From positions 1 through 37,912 of the forward strand of contig JAGLYR010000105.1 in the NCBI GenBank assembly GCA_023132135.1: DNA of 37,912 nt, written 5' to 3'. Both the position numbers and the translations under genes were made by a program. This DNA comes from Candidatus Eiseniibacteriota bacterium. Its GTDB lineage: Bacteria; Arandabacterota; Arandabacteria; JAGLYR01. Shown in pieces: positions 16,799-25,351 of this stretch. Position 1 is the stretch's first letter. Each line of letters begins with the position of its first letter. The notes beneath the pieces are model-generated. The model searched no databases. It was not told the origin of the DNA and saw only the letters and a list, made by a program, of their open reading frames with translations.

Positions 16799-17839
16799 TT
16801 GAGTGAGTCGAGCAAGGAAGCAAACGTTATCAGAGTCGGTGTGGTTGGGTGTGGATATTGGGGGCCCAACCTTGTGCGCAATTTCTCCCAGATCCCGGGG
16901 TCGATCGTACCGATCATCTGCGATCTGGAAGAGAAGCGGCTCAAGCACGTGCAGTCGCTGTATCCCTTTGTGGATACCACGACGCGGTTCGACGACATGC
17001 TGGAGAACCACGGGCTCAACGCCGTGTGCGTCGCGACCCCTGTGCGAACTCACTTCGGGCTGGTGAAGCGGTGCCTTGAAGCCGGGAAGCACGTGCTCTG
17101 CGAAAAACCCCTGACGCGTTCCGTGGCTGAGGCGGAGGAGCTCCTCGCGCTCGCGCAGAAGCAGAAATGCGTCCTGATGGCCGGACACACTTTCGTCTAC
17201 ACAGCGGCGGTTAACAAGATCAAGGACCTCATTGTGTCTGGCGAGCTGGGTGAGGTCTTCTACATCAGTACGGCGCGCGTCAACCTCGGGCTGTTCCAGG
17301 AGGATATCAATGTCCTCTGGGATCTGGCGCCTCACGATGTGTCCATCATGAACTATATCCTGGACAGCCAGCCGGTTTCCGTGGCGGCACGAGGCGCTGC
17401 ATACATCCAGAAAGACATCGAGGACGTGGCCTTCATGACGCTGGAGTATCCCAATGGTGTCCTCGCGCACATACATGTCAGCTGGCTCGACCCCTGCAAA
17501 ATCCGCCGGACGACCGTGGTAGGAAGCCGGAAGATGCTTGTGTACGACGATGTCGTGACCATGGAGAAAATTCGCGTCTACGACAAGGGCGTCAACGTGC
17601 AACCGCATTACGATACCTTCGGAGAGTTCCATCTGGCATATCGCTTCGGAGATATCTTTGTGCCGCGCCTGGACGACAGTGAACCGCTGAAGGTGGAATG
17701 CTCGCATTTCTTGGATTGCATAAACAACGGCGTTGTTTCGCGAAGCGGCGGGCCGGAAGCGCTGGCAGTGGTCAGGGCGATAGAAGGAGGCAACGAGTCG
17801 CTGAAAAAGGGTGGGGGCCCGGTGAAGCTGGACAACTGA
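16799..17839 (+). CDS. Gfo/Idh/MocA-family sugar dehydrogenase (WlbA/WbpB-like)
   Basis: NAD-dependent oxidoreductase of 346 residues. The start is TTG 16799, directly after the preceding TAG, with GGGGAAGGGGG upstream. The Rossmann motif [11 protein letters not shown] lies near residue 14, the family motif CEKPL carries Lys103, and [18 protein letters not shown] starts the substrate domain. The sequence style matches UDP-N-acetyl-sugar 3-dehydrogenases such as WlbA and WbpB. It sits one gene after the second DegT enzyme and 29 nt before the beta-helix acyltransferase. Together they would convert a UDP-HexNAc derivative to a 3-amino and then 3-acetamido sugar. No UDP-sugar 6-dehydrogenase is visible in the window to feed the uronic-acid version. 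Confidence 0.88.
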   Translation: MSESSKEANVIRVGVVGCGYWGPNLVRNFSQIPGSIVPIICDLEEKRLKHVQSLYPFVDTTTRFDDMLENHGLNAVCVATPVRTHFGLVKRCLEAGKHVLCEKPLTRSVAEAEELLALAQKQKCVLMAGHTFVYTAAVNKIKDLIVSGELGEVFYISTARVNLGLFQEDINVLWDLAPHDVSIMNYILDSQPVSVAARGAAYIQKDIEDVAFMTLEYPNGVLAHIHVSWLDPCKIRRTTVVGSRKMLVYDDVVTMEKIRVYDKGVNVQPHYDTFGEFHLAYRFGDIFVPRLDDSEPLKVECSHFLDCINNGVVSRSGGPEALAVVRAIEGGNESLKKGGGPVKLDN

Positions 17840-17868
17840 GAGAAGCGGGAGCCGGGAAGGAGCTGATA

Positions 17869-18498
17869 ATGACGGATACCACGGATGTTGTCGTCAAGCG
17901 GATTGGCCGGGGTTTGCGCGTCGACGAGCACGTGATTCTCGGATACATGCCGGGCCGAACGATCGAGGATACGGATCTGGTGATCGGAGCCGACGCGCAT
18001 GTCCGGGCCGGATCCATCATCTACGGCGGCACCTGCATCGGTGATGATTTCGAGACGGGACACAACGTCGTGATCCGGGAAGAAAACCGGATCGGCGATC
18101 GTGTGAGCATCTGGAACAACACGGTGATTGACTACGGATGTATCATCGGGAACCGCGTCAAGATCCACTGCAACATCTACGTGGCGCAGTTCACGGTCCT
18201 GGAGGATGATGTGTTCATGGCCCCGGGGGTGACCATTGCCAACGACATGCATCCGGGATGCCCGCATTCGAGGGAGTGCATGCGCGGGCCGACCATCAAG
18301 CGGGGCGCGCAGCTGGGAGTGAACGTAACCGTTGTTCCCTTCGTTACAATTGGGGAAGGGGCCCTGATCGGCTCTGGATCGGTGGTGACACGGGACATTC
18401 CGGCGGGTATGCTCGCGTACGGCAACCCCGCACGGGCCATACGTCCCATCACGGAACTCCAGTGCATTACGGGCATCACGGACAAGCCGTACAAGTAG
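17869..18498 (+). CDS. Left-handed beta-helix N-acyltransferase (WbpD/WlbB-like)
   Basis: Hexapeptide-repeat acyltransferase of 209 residues, ATG 17869 preceded by GGAAGGAG. From about residue 35 it shows repeated I-G-x-x-x-x turns (for example [46 protein letters not shown]) and ends with the classical [17 protein letters not shown] loop with [17 protein letters not shown] interrupts the coils and probably carries the active-site residues. Such trimeric enzymes acetylate 3-amino sugars on UDP, as in WlbB and WbpD. It follows the Gfo/Idh/MocA gene and completes the second amino-sugar pathway. Confidence 0.88.
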   Translation: MTDTTDVVVKRIGRGLRVDEHVILGYMPGRTIEDTDLVIGADAHVRAGSIIYGGTCIGDDFETGHNVVIREENRIGDRVSIWNNTVIDYGCIIGNRVKIHCNIYVAQFTVLEDDVFMAPGVTIANDMHPGCPHSRECMRGPTIKRGAQLGVNVTVVPFVTIGEGALIGSGSVVTRDIPAGMLAYGNPARAIRPITELQCITGITDKPYK

Positions 18499-18531
18499 GA
18501 TGTGCGCGGCAGGAAGAGACCCTGGAGGGGA

Positions 18532-19698
18532 ATGGCAGCGCGCGACAGCCAAGAGAGCGTGGGTAGAACCACCGTCGTTTATTACACCGACGCCCCCTAT
18601 TACGGTGGCGCCGAATACTATCTGCGCCTGCTTGCAACCGGCCTGGAGCAGGAGCGCTTCGATATCCATGTGATCTTGCGTCCGCTGGACAGCCTGGAGA
18701 GGTTACGGCGCCCCCTTTTGGACGCCGGAATTAGGGTTTTCGAGGCGCCTGAACCTGCGCTCCCGGATCCGAGGCACTGGATCTCGGTGTATCGCTACCT
18801 GCGCAGAGTGGGAGCCGAGATCTTCCACGTGAACCTTCCGGGGCCCTATGACGCGCAGAGGGGTTCGCTTCCCATCGTGGGAAAAGCGGCCGGCGCGCGC
18901 GTCGTGACCACCGAGCATCTGCCCATGTTTCGCGGCGGATGGGGACGGCGTCTGGCCAAGCGGGCCAGCCACCCGTTCGTGGATCTCACGATCACGGTCT
19001 CGGATACGAACGTAGACTGTCTCAGAACCATCCATGGAATGAAGCACTCTCGCATCGAGCGAGTCTACAACGGCGTGGACCTGGCGGAGTACTCCCCGGC
19101 GTCGAACGCAGAGGAGCTCCGCCGCAATCTCGGACTGGAGGAAGGAGAGAAGGCCATTGGGATCATCGGGCGCCTGGACGCGCAGAAGCGTCACGATCTC
19201 TTTCTGGAGGCGGCACGGGAAGTCCACGCGCGACACGGAGAGGCCCGCTTCCTGGTCGTGGGGGATGGTGCGCTGAGGGCTTCCCTGGAAGCTATGGCCG
19301 GGAGACTTGGCATCGAGTCCGTCGTCCGCTTTCTGGGGTACCGCGAGGACATGCCGGCAGTCTTGGGTGCGCTTGACGTCGTCGTGTTCTCGTCGAGCCA
19401 CGAGGGGATGCCCTTCGCTATGCTCGAAGCCATGGCCATGGGAAAACCCGTCGTCACCAGTGATGTATTCGGCATCAGCGAAGTCATTCGCGACGGGCAC
19501 ACGGGGCGACTGGTAGCGCCCGGCGACAGCAGGGCCATCGCCGAGGCCCTGACGGATTTGCTCAAATCAGCCGAGCGGACCCGTTTGCTGGGTGCAAGAG
19601 CGAGAGAAACCATTGCGGGGGGCTTCACGCTGGAGGGCATGCGCCGCCGGACCGCCGAGTTGTACGAATCCCTGATTCCCGCCCGGGAGTGCCCTTGA
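18532..19698 (+). CDS. GT4 glycosyltransferase (first)
   Basis: GT-B fold glycosyltransferase of 388 residues. I prefer ATG 18532, with CTGGAGGGG just upstream, over GTG 18502, which adds ten basic residues. The N-terminal domain opens YYTDAPYYGGAEYYLRLLA. The C-terminal Glycos_transf_1 domain (from about 195) has IGIIGRLDAQKRHDLFLEAA and the E-x7-E motif SSHEGMPFAMLEAMAMGKPV. It should add one sugar of the repeat unit at the cytoplasmic face of the membrane. It is coupled to the next gene by a 4-nt overlap. Donor and acceptor are unknown. Confidence 0.9.
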   Translation: MAARDSQESVGRTTVVYYTDAPYYGGAEYYLRLLATGLEQERFDIHVILRPLDSLERLRRPLLDAGIRVFEAPEPALPDPRHWISVYRYLRRVGAEIFHVNLPGPYDAQRGSLPIVGKAAGARVVTTEHLPMFRGGWGRRLAKRASHPFVDLTITVSDTNVDCLRTIHGMKHSRIERVYNGVDLAEYSPASNAEELRRNLGLEEGEKAIGIIGRLDAQKRHDLFLEAAREVHARHGEARFLVVGDGALRASLEAMAGRLGIESVVRFLGYREDMPAVLGALDVVVFSSSHEGMPFAMLEAMAMGKPVVTSDVFGISEVIRDGHTGRLVAPGDSRAIAEALTDLLKSAERTRLLGARARETIAGGFTLEGMRRRTAELYESLIPARECP

Positions 19699-20972
19699 AG
19701 ATCCTGATGATCAAGATGGATCCCCCATTTCCCCTGGAAAGTGGAACCGACTGGGTGAGCTATCACCTGCTGGAGACTCTGGCCCGGGAACACGAGATCA
19801 CCTACGTGACATTGACCCGAGCGGCGGATGACGGGCAGGCGATCGGGGAGCTGGAGAGACTCGGCGCGCGAGTCCTCTCGATGCGCCAGCCGAACGTCAA
19901 GTCGGTCTTCCATCGGGCGTTCTACAAGGCCCTGTATCTTCTGATGACGCTCGTCACCGGGATCCCGATGGTCGTCTGGTACAACACGCCGTGGTCCATG
20001 CGGCGGCGCGTGAAACGGCTGTTGGAAAAGGAGACCTTCGACCTGATCCACGTGGAATACTGGTATGCGGCCCCATACGCCCGGTATGCACGCGCGGGGC
20101 GCCGGGTCCTTCTCAAGCATGACGTGGCATGGCTTGCCGATCGCAGACTCCTTGAGCATCGTCGCCCCGGGCTACTGCGGTCTTGGGAGCGATGGAACGC
20201 GGAGCGCCGGAAGCGGGCGGAGATCCGGTTCTGCCGGGAGTTCGACGCCGTTTTCACGCTCACGGGTCCGGACCGCGACACCTTCGATGCAGTTCTGGGC
20301 GGCCGCCCGACCGTCAGGGCTCTGCCGGCCCTCGTGTTGCCCTTCGAGGCACCACCCCGGCGAGATCCCGGCGCGAATCACCGGGTCGTGTTTGTTGGGC
20401 ATCTGGGCCGGTCCATGGTCGTGGATGCGGTGACGTGGTTCTGCGACGAGGTTCTGCCGCGGATCCGGAAGGAGTGCCCGGAGGCCGTGTTCGAGATCGT
20501 CGGGGGTCAGGAAGATCGTGTCCGGCATCTTGCCGGGAGGCCGGGAGTCGAGGTCACAGGATATGTGCGGGACGTCGGGTCGCACCTGAGGAATGCCGGG
20601 GTCATGGTCGTTCCGCTGCGTGCGGGCTCGGGGATCAAGATCAAGATCGTGGAGGCCATGATGGCCGGACTGCCCATCGTGACAACCTCGATCGGGGCGG
20701 AGGGGATTGACGCCCGGCACGGTGAAGAACTCATGGTTGCCGATCACGCGAAGGATTTCGCGCGGTGCACGCTCGAGCTCCTGACCGACCCGGCTCGCCG
20801 GAGTCGGATGGGAGCCGCGGCGCAGACGTTCGCTCGAGAGCGCTACGCGTCCGATGAGACCCGCCGGCTGGTGCTGGATTTCTACCGGAGCGAAATGGAG
20901 AAGGATGCCGGCAGCCCCGCGGCCCTGCCGGCGGGGGAACGAAGGCAGGGTCTTTCGCAGACGGGGACGTGA
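19695..20972 (+). CDS. GT4 glycosyltransferase (second), stp1-like opening
   Basis: GT-B glycosyltransferase of about 425 residues. TTG 19695 overlaps the previous stop (TTGA) and has GGGAG 5 nt upstream; GTG 19689 is an alternative that adds two residues. The N-terminus ILMIKMDPPFPLESGTDWVS resembles the sugar transferases associated with exosortase-type EPS loci. The C-terminal domain has VVFVGHLGRSMVVDAVTWF and GSGIKIKIVEAMMAGLPIV, the latter the nucleotide-sugar-binding motif. The tail is rich in Gly, Ala and Arg. It probably adds a sugar to the lipid-linked repeat unit. Confidence 0.85.
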   Translation: MKILMIKMDPPFPLESGTDWVSYHLLETLAREHEITYVTLTRAADDGQAIGELERLGARVLSMRQPNVKSVFHRAFYKALYLLMTLVTGIPMVVWYNTPWSMRRRVKRLLEKETFDLIHVEYWYAAPYARYARAGRRVLLKHDVAWLADRRLLEHRRPGLLRSWERWNAERRKRAEIRFCREFDAVFTLTGPDRDTFDAVLGGRPTVRALPALVLPFEAPPRRDPGANHRVVFVGHLGRSMVVDAVTWFCDEVLPRIRKECPEAVFEIVGGQEDRVRHLAGRPGVEVTGYVRDVGSHLRNAGVMVVPLRAGSGIKIKIVEAMMAGLPIVTTSIGAEGIDARHGEELMVADHAKDFARCTLELLTDPARRSRMGAAAQTFARERYASDETRRLVLDFYRSEMEKDAGSPAALPAGERRQGLSQTGT

Positions 20973-20991
20973 GCATGCGGGCCGGGGTACG

Positions 20992-22212
20992 ATGAGGATT
21001 CTGAATGTCAACAAGTTCTTCTACCTGAGGGGAGGGTCTGAGCGGTACTTCTTTGATCTCGGCCGGTTACTGGAGAGTCGCGGCCACGAGGTCATTCCCT
21101 TCTCCATGAGAAGTGACCGCAATGTTCCCTCAACGTTCGAGGAGTATTTTGTATCGGAGATTGATTTCAGGAGTCAACCCGGCTGGCTGGGCCGGATACG
21201 CGCCAGCGTGCGGGTCCTGTATTGCCTGGAAGCTCGTCGGAGGGTCCGTGACTTGATCGCCCGGACGAACCCGCAGGTGGGGCACCTTCACAATTTCGCC
21301 CACCAGCTGTCGCCTTCGATTCTTGGACCCATGAAGGACGCAGGCATGCATATTGTGCAGACGCTTCACGATTACAAGCTGGTCTGTCCGACATACCGGT
21401 TTTACGCCAGGGACGGGATTTGTGAGCGCTGCCGCGGCGGGAGGTACCTGGAGGCGGTCCGGATGCGATGCAACAGCGGTTCGTGGAGTGCCAGCTTCGT
21501 GAACGCTCTGGAGATGACGCTTCACCATCGTGTTCTCAGGTTGTACCGGCACATCGACACGTTCGTGGCCCCCTCGAAGTTCATGAGGGACAAAGTTGTC
21601 GAGTTCGGGATTGCGCCGGAGAAGGTTACTCATCTGCCGTACTACCTGGATCTGGCGCGGTTTCCGGAGAGCCCGGCCGCGGGCGAGTACTTCGTCTTTG
21701 CCGGACGGCTTTCCGAGGAGAAGGGACTTTTGACTCTGATGCGGGCGATGAAGGACGTGCGTCAGCTGCCCTTGCTGGTGGTGGGCGAGGGACCGATGGA
21801 ACCGATTCTGAAAAGAGAAGCCGACCGTATGGCGCCCGGAACAGTGAAATTCCTCGGCCATCTCGATGGTGGGGAGCTGAGGGATACGGTTGCGCGATCG
21901 CGATGTGTGGTGGTACCCTCGGAATGGTACGAGAACTCTCCGCTGGCCATCTACGAGGCCTTTGCGCTGGGACGGCCGGTGGTGGCAAGCCGGATTGGCG
22001 GCATTCCGGAACTCGTGGTGCATGAGCATACGGGACTTCTCTTCGAGCCCGGGAACGCGGAGGATCTCGCAGGCAGTCTTGCCCGCCTAGCGGACGACGC
22101 GCAGATGGCCCGGAGTCTGGGGCGTGAGGCAAGAAAGCGGGTCGAGGCAGTTTGCGATCCGGAGTACCACCTGGCGGAGCTCGGGAAAATCTACGGGGAG
22201 GCGATCCAATGA
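20992..22212 (+). CDS. GT4 glycosyltransferase (third)
   Basis: GT-B glycosyltransferase of 406 residues, ATG 20992, 19 nt after the previous gene. The start MRILNVNKFFYLRGGSERYF is typical of GT4 enzymes of polysaccharide loci. The insertion ARDGICERCRGGRYLEAVRM in the N-terminal domain carries a Cys pair (CERC) often found in this subgroup. The C-terminal domain shows FAGRLSEEKGLLTLMRAM and YENSPLAIYEAFALGRPVVA with the E-x7-E motif. Its stop overlaps the next start (ATGA). Substrate is not deducible. Confidence 0.9.
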   Translation: MRILNVNKFFYLRGGSERYFFDLGRLLESRGHEVIPFSMRSDRNVPSTFEEYFVSEIDFRSQPGWLGRIRASVRVLYCLEARRRVRDLIARTNPQVGHLHNFAHQLSPSILGPMKDAGMHIVQTLHDYKLVCPTYRFYARDGICERCRGGRYLEAVRMRCNSGSWSASFVNALEMTLHHRVLRLYRHIDTFVAPSKFMRDKVVEFGIAPEKVTHLPYYLDLARFPESPAAGEYFVFAGRLSEEKGLLTLMRAMKDVRQLPLLVVGEGPMEPILKREADRMAPGTVKFLGHLDGGELRDTVARSRCVVVPSEWYENSPLAIYEAFALGRPVVASRIGGIPELVVHEHTGLLFEPGNAEDLAGSLARLADDAQMARSLGREARKRVEAVCDPEYHLAELGKIYGEAIQ

Positions 22213-23306
22213 AGATCGCCATGGTTGGACAAAAGGGCATACCGGCAACCTATGGCGGCATCGAACGCCACGTCGAGGAACTGTCCACGAGGCTGGTGGA
22301 GCGGGGCCACGAGGTCACGGTCTACAGCCGCCCGTACTACACGAAACTCCGGGGAGAGTTCAGGGGCGTGAAACTCGTAACAGTGCCGACCATGCAAACC
22401 AAGCACTTCGACACCGCGAGCCACTGCGCCTTTGCGATACCCCACATGCTGGCCGGGAAATTCGATGTCGTTCACTTCCACGCGCTGGGCCCCTCCATCT
22501 TCGCCGGTCTGCCGAAACTGAGTGGAGCCAGGACTGCGGTCACGGTCCACGGGCTCGACTGGCAGAGGGAGAAGTGGGGGCGACTGGCCCGATGGATTCT
22601 GAAGAAATGTGAATACACGAGTATCCATTTCCCCACGAGAACCATTGTGGTCTCACGATCACTGAAGGACTATTTCCACCGGCGGTACAGTCGCCGGGTC
22701 AGCTACATCCCCAACGGAATCAACATTCCCAGCGTTCGGGAAGGGAACAGGATCCGAGAGATGGGGATAGAACCCGACCGCTATGTCCTGTTTGTGGGTC
22801 GGCTCGTGCCGGAGAAGGGTTGTCACTATCTTCTGGATGCTTTCCGGAAGGTCAATTCGGATCTTGACCTGGTTATCGCCGGGGGCAGCAGCTTCTCGAC
22901 TGAGTACACGGAGAACCTGCGCGCAAAGGCCGGGAAGCGGACCCGCTTCCTCGGCTACGTATACGGCGACGTGCTGGACGAGCTGTACTCGAACGCGCGT
23001 CTCTTCGTCTTGCCGTCGGATCTCGAAGGTCTGCCTATCGCGCTGTTGGAAGCCATGAGTTTCGGGAACGCCTGCCTTGTCAGCGATATCCCGGAAAACG
23101 TGGAGGTGGCGGGGGACAATGGAACGACCTTTGCCAAGGGAGATGTGGACGACCTGGCCAGGCAGATCTCGGCACTGCTGGCGAACCCGGAGAACTGCAG
23201 GTCGATGGGCGAATCCGCTCGCAAGCACGTTCTGGGCACATATGACTGGGACGGTGTCACACTGCTTACGGAGTCGCTTTACTATTCCATGCTGAGAGAT
23301 GAGTAG
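22209..23306 (+). CDS. GT4 glycosyltransferase (fourth), rhamnosyl/glucosyl-transferase type
   Basis: GT-B glycosyltransferase of 365 residues, ATG 22209 within the ATGA overlap. The N-terminus KIAMVGQKGIPATYGGIERH is the hallmark of a GT4 group that includes many EPS rhamnosyl- and glucosyltransferases. The C-terminal domain has YVLFVGRLVPEKGCHYLLDA and PSDLEGLPIALLEAMSFGNA, including the E-x7-E motif. It is the last glycosyltransferase of the continuous run and ends 8 nt before the prenyltransferase gene. Confidence 0.9.
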   Translation: MKIAMVGQKGIPATYGGIERHVEELSTRLVERGHEVTVYSRPYYTKLRGEFRGVKLVTVPTMQTKHFDTASHCAFAIPHMLAGKFDVVHFHALGPSIFAGLPKLSGARTAVTVHGLDWQREKWGRLARWILKKCEYTSIHFPTRTIVVSRSLKDYFHRRYSRRVSYIPNGINIPSVREGNRIREMGIEPDRYVLFVGRLVPEKGCHYLLDAFRKVNSDLDLVIAGGSSFSTEYTENLRAKAGKRTRFLGYVYGDVLDELYSNARLFVLPSDLEGLPIALLEAMSFGNACLVSDIPENVEVAGDNGTTFAKGDVDDLARQISALLANPENCRSMGESARKHVLGTYDWDGVTLLTESLYYSMLRDE

Positions 23307-23314
23307 CCTGAACG

Positions 23315-24163
23315 ATGCAGGAATCTGATATCAGGATCCAGCACTACCGGGATCTGGTGGAAGAGAATCTCGAGCGGTGTCTGCCGGTGGGGGGCGCCGA
23401 GCAGCCGGATCTACTCAAGGCCATGCGCTACAGTCTGTCCGGAGGCAAGCGATTCCGTCCTGTCCTGACGCTGGCCTGTGGCGCGGCCGCGGGCGGATCC
23501 CCGGAGAGCGTGATCCCGGCCGGACTGGCAATGGAGTGCATCCATGCGTCATCGCTGATTCTGGATGATCTGCCCTCCATGGACAACGGCATGTATCGCC
23601 GCGGTCACAGGGCAACGCATCTGGTTTTCGGGGAGTCCACAGCAGTGCTCGCCGCGCACGCCCTGCTGGCTCACGCGTTCCGGCTGCTTGCCGGCAACGC
23701 TGCAGACGCTGCTGTGTCCAAGGAGACGGGGTTGTGGGTTATTGGAAGGGTGGCGGACTGCCTCGGGCTGGAAGGGTTGGCGGGCGGACAGTACATGGAC
23801 CTGGAGGCGGCGAGCGGTTCGACGGGCTATCCAGTGGGGGTCAAGACAATCCATGCCCGCAAGACAGCGTCCCTGTTTGTGGCATCGGCCACCGCGGGCG
23901 CGGCTCTGTGCGGTGCGGGGGACGATACCCTCCGAATGCTAGCGTCTTATGCAGAGTACTTGGGGCTCGCGTTTCAGTCCGTGGACGATGCTCTGGATAC
24001 CGGGGAGCGCGGTACGCCCGGGGATCCGGAAACAGCCCGCCGCACCGCGATGGCGGAGGCGAATGAGTTCACACAGCAGGCGATGAGTGCCATCCAACCG
24101 CTAGGGACTAATGGGGTTACGCTTGCGTATCTTGCAACCATGATGATCAGGCGAGGGAGCTGA
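23315..24163 (+). CDS. Short-chain polyprenyl diphosphate synthase, atypical second Asp motif
   Basis: All-helical isoprenyl diphosphate synthase of 282 residues, slightly shorter than IspA-type enzymes (about 295). GGKRFRPVL (residues 43-51) binds the isopentenyl substrate. The first Asp-rich motif is DDLPSMD (Asp84, Asp85, Asp90) followed by YRRG, as in type II FPP/GGPP synthases. Residues 79-80 before it are Ser-Ser instead of an aromatic, which in known enzymes allows a longer product such as GGPP. The second motif DDALD (Asp224-Asp228) is followed by TGERGTPGDPETARRT: the usual block with conserved lysines (LGK..GKD..K.T) is shortened and lysine-free. It may still condense isoprenoids, but altered kinetics or function are possible. 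It may supply lipid-carrier precursors for the EPS pathway. Confidence 0.85.
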   Translation: MQESDIRIQHYRDLVEENLERCLPVGGAEQPDLLKAMRYSLSGGKRFRPVLTLACGAAAGGSPESVIPAGLAMECIHASSLILDDLPSMDNGMYRRGHRATHLVFGESTAVLAAHALLAHAFRLLAGNAADAAVSKETGLWVIGRVADCLGLEGLAGGQYMDLEAASGSTGYPVGVKTIHARKTASLFVASATAGAALCGAGDDTLRMLASYAEYLGLAFQSVDDALDTGERGTPGDPETARRTAMAEANEFTQQAMSAIQPLGTNGVTLAYLATMMIRRGS

Positions 24164-24181
24164 TCCCGCTCCTTTTCGTTT
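24156..24181 (+). terminator. Possible intrinsic terminator at the end of the EPS run
   Basis: GGAGC (24156-24160) and GCTCC (24168-24172) can pair around a 7-nt loop that contains the prenyltransferase stop codon. TTTT, CG and TTT follow. The stem is short, so this is a weak candidate, but it sits where the 24-kb gene run ends. Confidence 0.35.
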
Positions 24182-24212
24182 GACTCAGGCGGTTCAGATC
24201 AGTAGCCTGCAC

Positions 24213-24263
24213 TAGCCTGGATTATGCACGGATTCCAAGGTTGGGGGCGTGCATAATCCAGGC
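24213..24263. repeat. 16-bp perfect inverted repeat, minimal copy of the CCTGGATTAT family
   Basis: GCCTGGATTATGCACG (24215-24230) and its exact reverse complement (24248-24263) flank a 17-nt loop. CTAG precedes the left arm. The same arm sequence recurs at 26835, 27013-27026 (reverse) and 29741, so this is a mobile-element-like repeat rather than a private hairpin. No T-run follows, so a terminator role is unlikely. It lies in the 150-nt gap between the prenyltransferase and galT-like genes. Confidence 0.7.
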
Positions 24264-24313
24264 AGAGCAGTGGAGAGTCGAAATCAGATAGTAGAGGCCG
24301 GGGGACGAGACGC

Positions 24314-25351
24314 ATGCCAGAACTCCGAAAAGATCCCATCATCGGGCGTTGGGTGATCATCTCGACAGAGCGCGGGAAACGACCGGGGGATTTTCCGTCG
24401 GTCGAGACGGTAACCCCCGGGGGTTTCTGTCCGTTTGACGCCGGGAACGAGGACAAGACCCCACCCGAGGTCTTCGCGTTCCGGGAGCCCGGGACAGAGC
24501 CGAACACGCCGGGATGGAGAGTGAGGGTTGTTCCGAACAAGTTCCCCGCGCTCAGGATTGAAGGTCCCCTGATCCGGCGAGGGGAGGGAGTCTTTGACAA
24601 GATGAGCGGCATCGGGGCACACGAGGTGGTCATCGAAAATCCGGACCACGGTAGTGCCCTGTGCGACCTTGCTCTTCCGCAGGTGGAAGAGGTGGTGAGA
24701 GCCTTCATCCACCGCATCAAGGATCTCCGGAAGGATGAGCGTTTGCGGTACATCCTGGTGTTCAAGAATCACGGGGAACAGGCAGGCGCTTCCCTGGAGC
24801 ATTCACACACCCAGATCATCGCCACACCAATCGTTCCCAAGCGCGTGATGGAAGAGCTGAACGGAGCCAGGCAGCACTATGATCTGAAAGAACGCTGCAT
24901 CTTCTGTGATATTGTGCTGCAGGAGATGGAGGACGGAATCCGCCTGGTGACTGAGAACGAGGCCTGTGTCTCCCTGACACCTTTCGCGTCCCGGTTTCCC
25001 TTCGAGACGTGGTTGCTGCCGAAGTGGCACTCGTCCCGTTTCGAGGATATGACGGATTCCCAGATCACATCGGTGGCGGATCTCCTGCTGGAAACCCTGC
25101 TCCGCCTGAGATCCGCTCTTAACGCGCCACCGTACAATTTCATTATTCACACGGGCCCGTGCCAGGATCCGGAGCTCCCGTTCTACCACTGGCACATCGA
25201 GATTATTCCGAAGCTCACGAAGATCGCCGGTTTCGAGTGGGGTACCGGCTTCTACATCAATCCGACTCTTCCGGAGGAAGCGGCCCGGTACCTGAGGGAG
25301 GTTTCCCTGGACGCTGCACAGGCTGGAGGCGATTTATGTCCCAAGCACTGA
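24314..25351 (+). CDS. galT: GalT-like hexose-1-phosphate nucleotidylyltransferase
   Basis: HIT-superfamily enzyme of 345 residues, ATG 24314 with GGGGGA 8 nt upstream. The opening ELRKDPIIGRWVIISTERG is characteristic. Zinc-type cysteines occur in CPFDAG and CIFCDI. The nucleotidylated His lies in EHSHTQ (His163-Ser-His165), where E. coli GalT has HPHGQ; His292-Trp-His294 (YHWH) forms the second site. The family exchanges UMP between UDP-glucose and galactose 1-phosphate, but the HSH form also occurs in ADP-glucose phosphorylase-like members. The glgA start lies inside this gene (16-nt overlap), tying it to glucan metabolism. The symbol reflects family membership, not proven specificity. Confidence 0.82.
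   Translation: MPELRKDPIIGRWVIISTERGKRPGDFPSVETVTPGGFCPFDAGNEDKTPPEVFAFREPGTEPNTPGWRVRVVPNKFPALRIEGPLIRRGEGVFDKMSGIGAHEVVIENPDHGSALCDLALPQVEEVVRAFIHRIKDLRKDERLRYILVFKNHGEQAGASLEHSHTQIIATPIVPKRVMEELNGARQHYDLKERCIFCDIVLQEMEDGIRLVTENEACVSLTPFASRFPFETWLLPKWHSSRFEDMTDSQITSVADLLLETLLRLRSALNAPPYNFIIHTGPCQDPELPFYHWHIEIIPKLTKIAGFEWGTGFYINPTLPEEAARYLREVSLDAAQAGGDLCPKH

Noticed and set aside
24215-24263. 16-bp perfect hairpin as a terminator of the EPS operon
   Set aside because: No T-run follows and the arms recur at other sites as mobile-element-like ends, so I call it a repeat. A weaker hairpin with a T-run at 24156 is the better terminator candidate.
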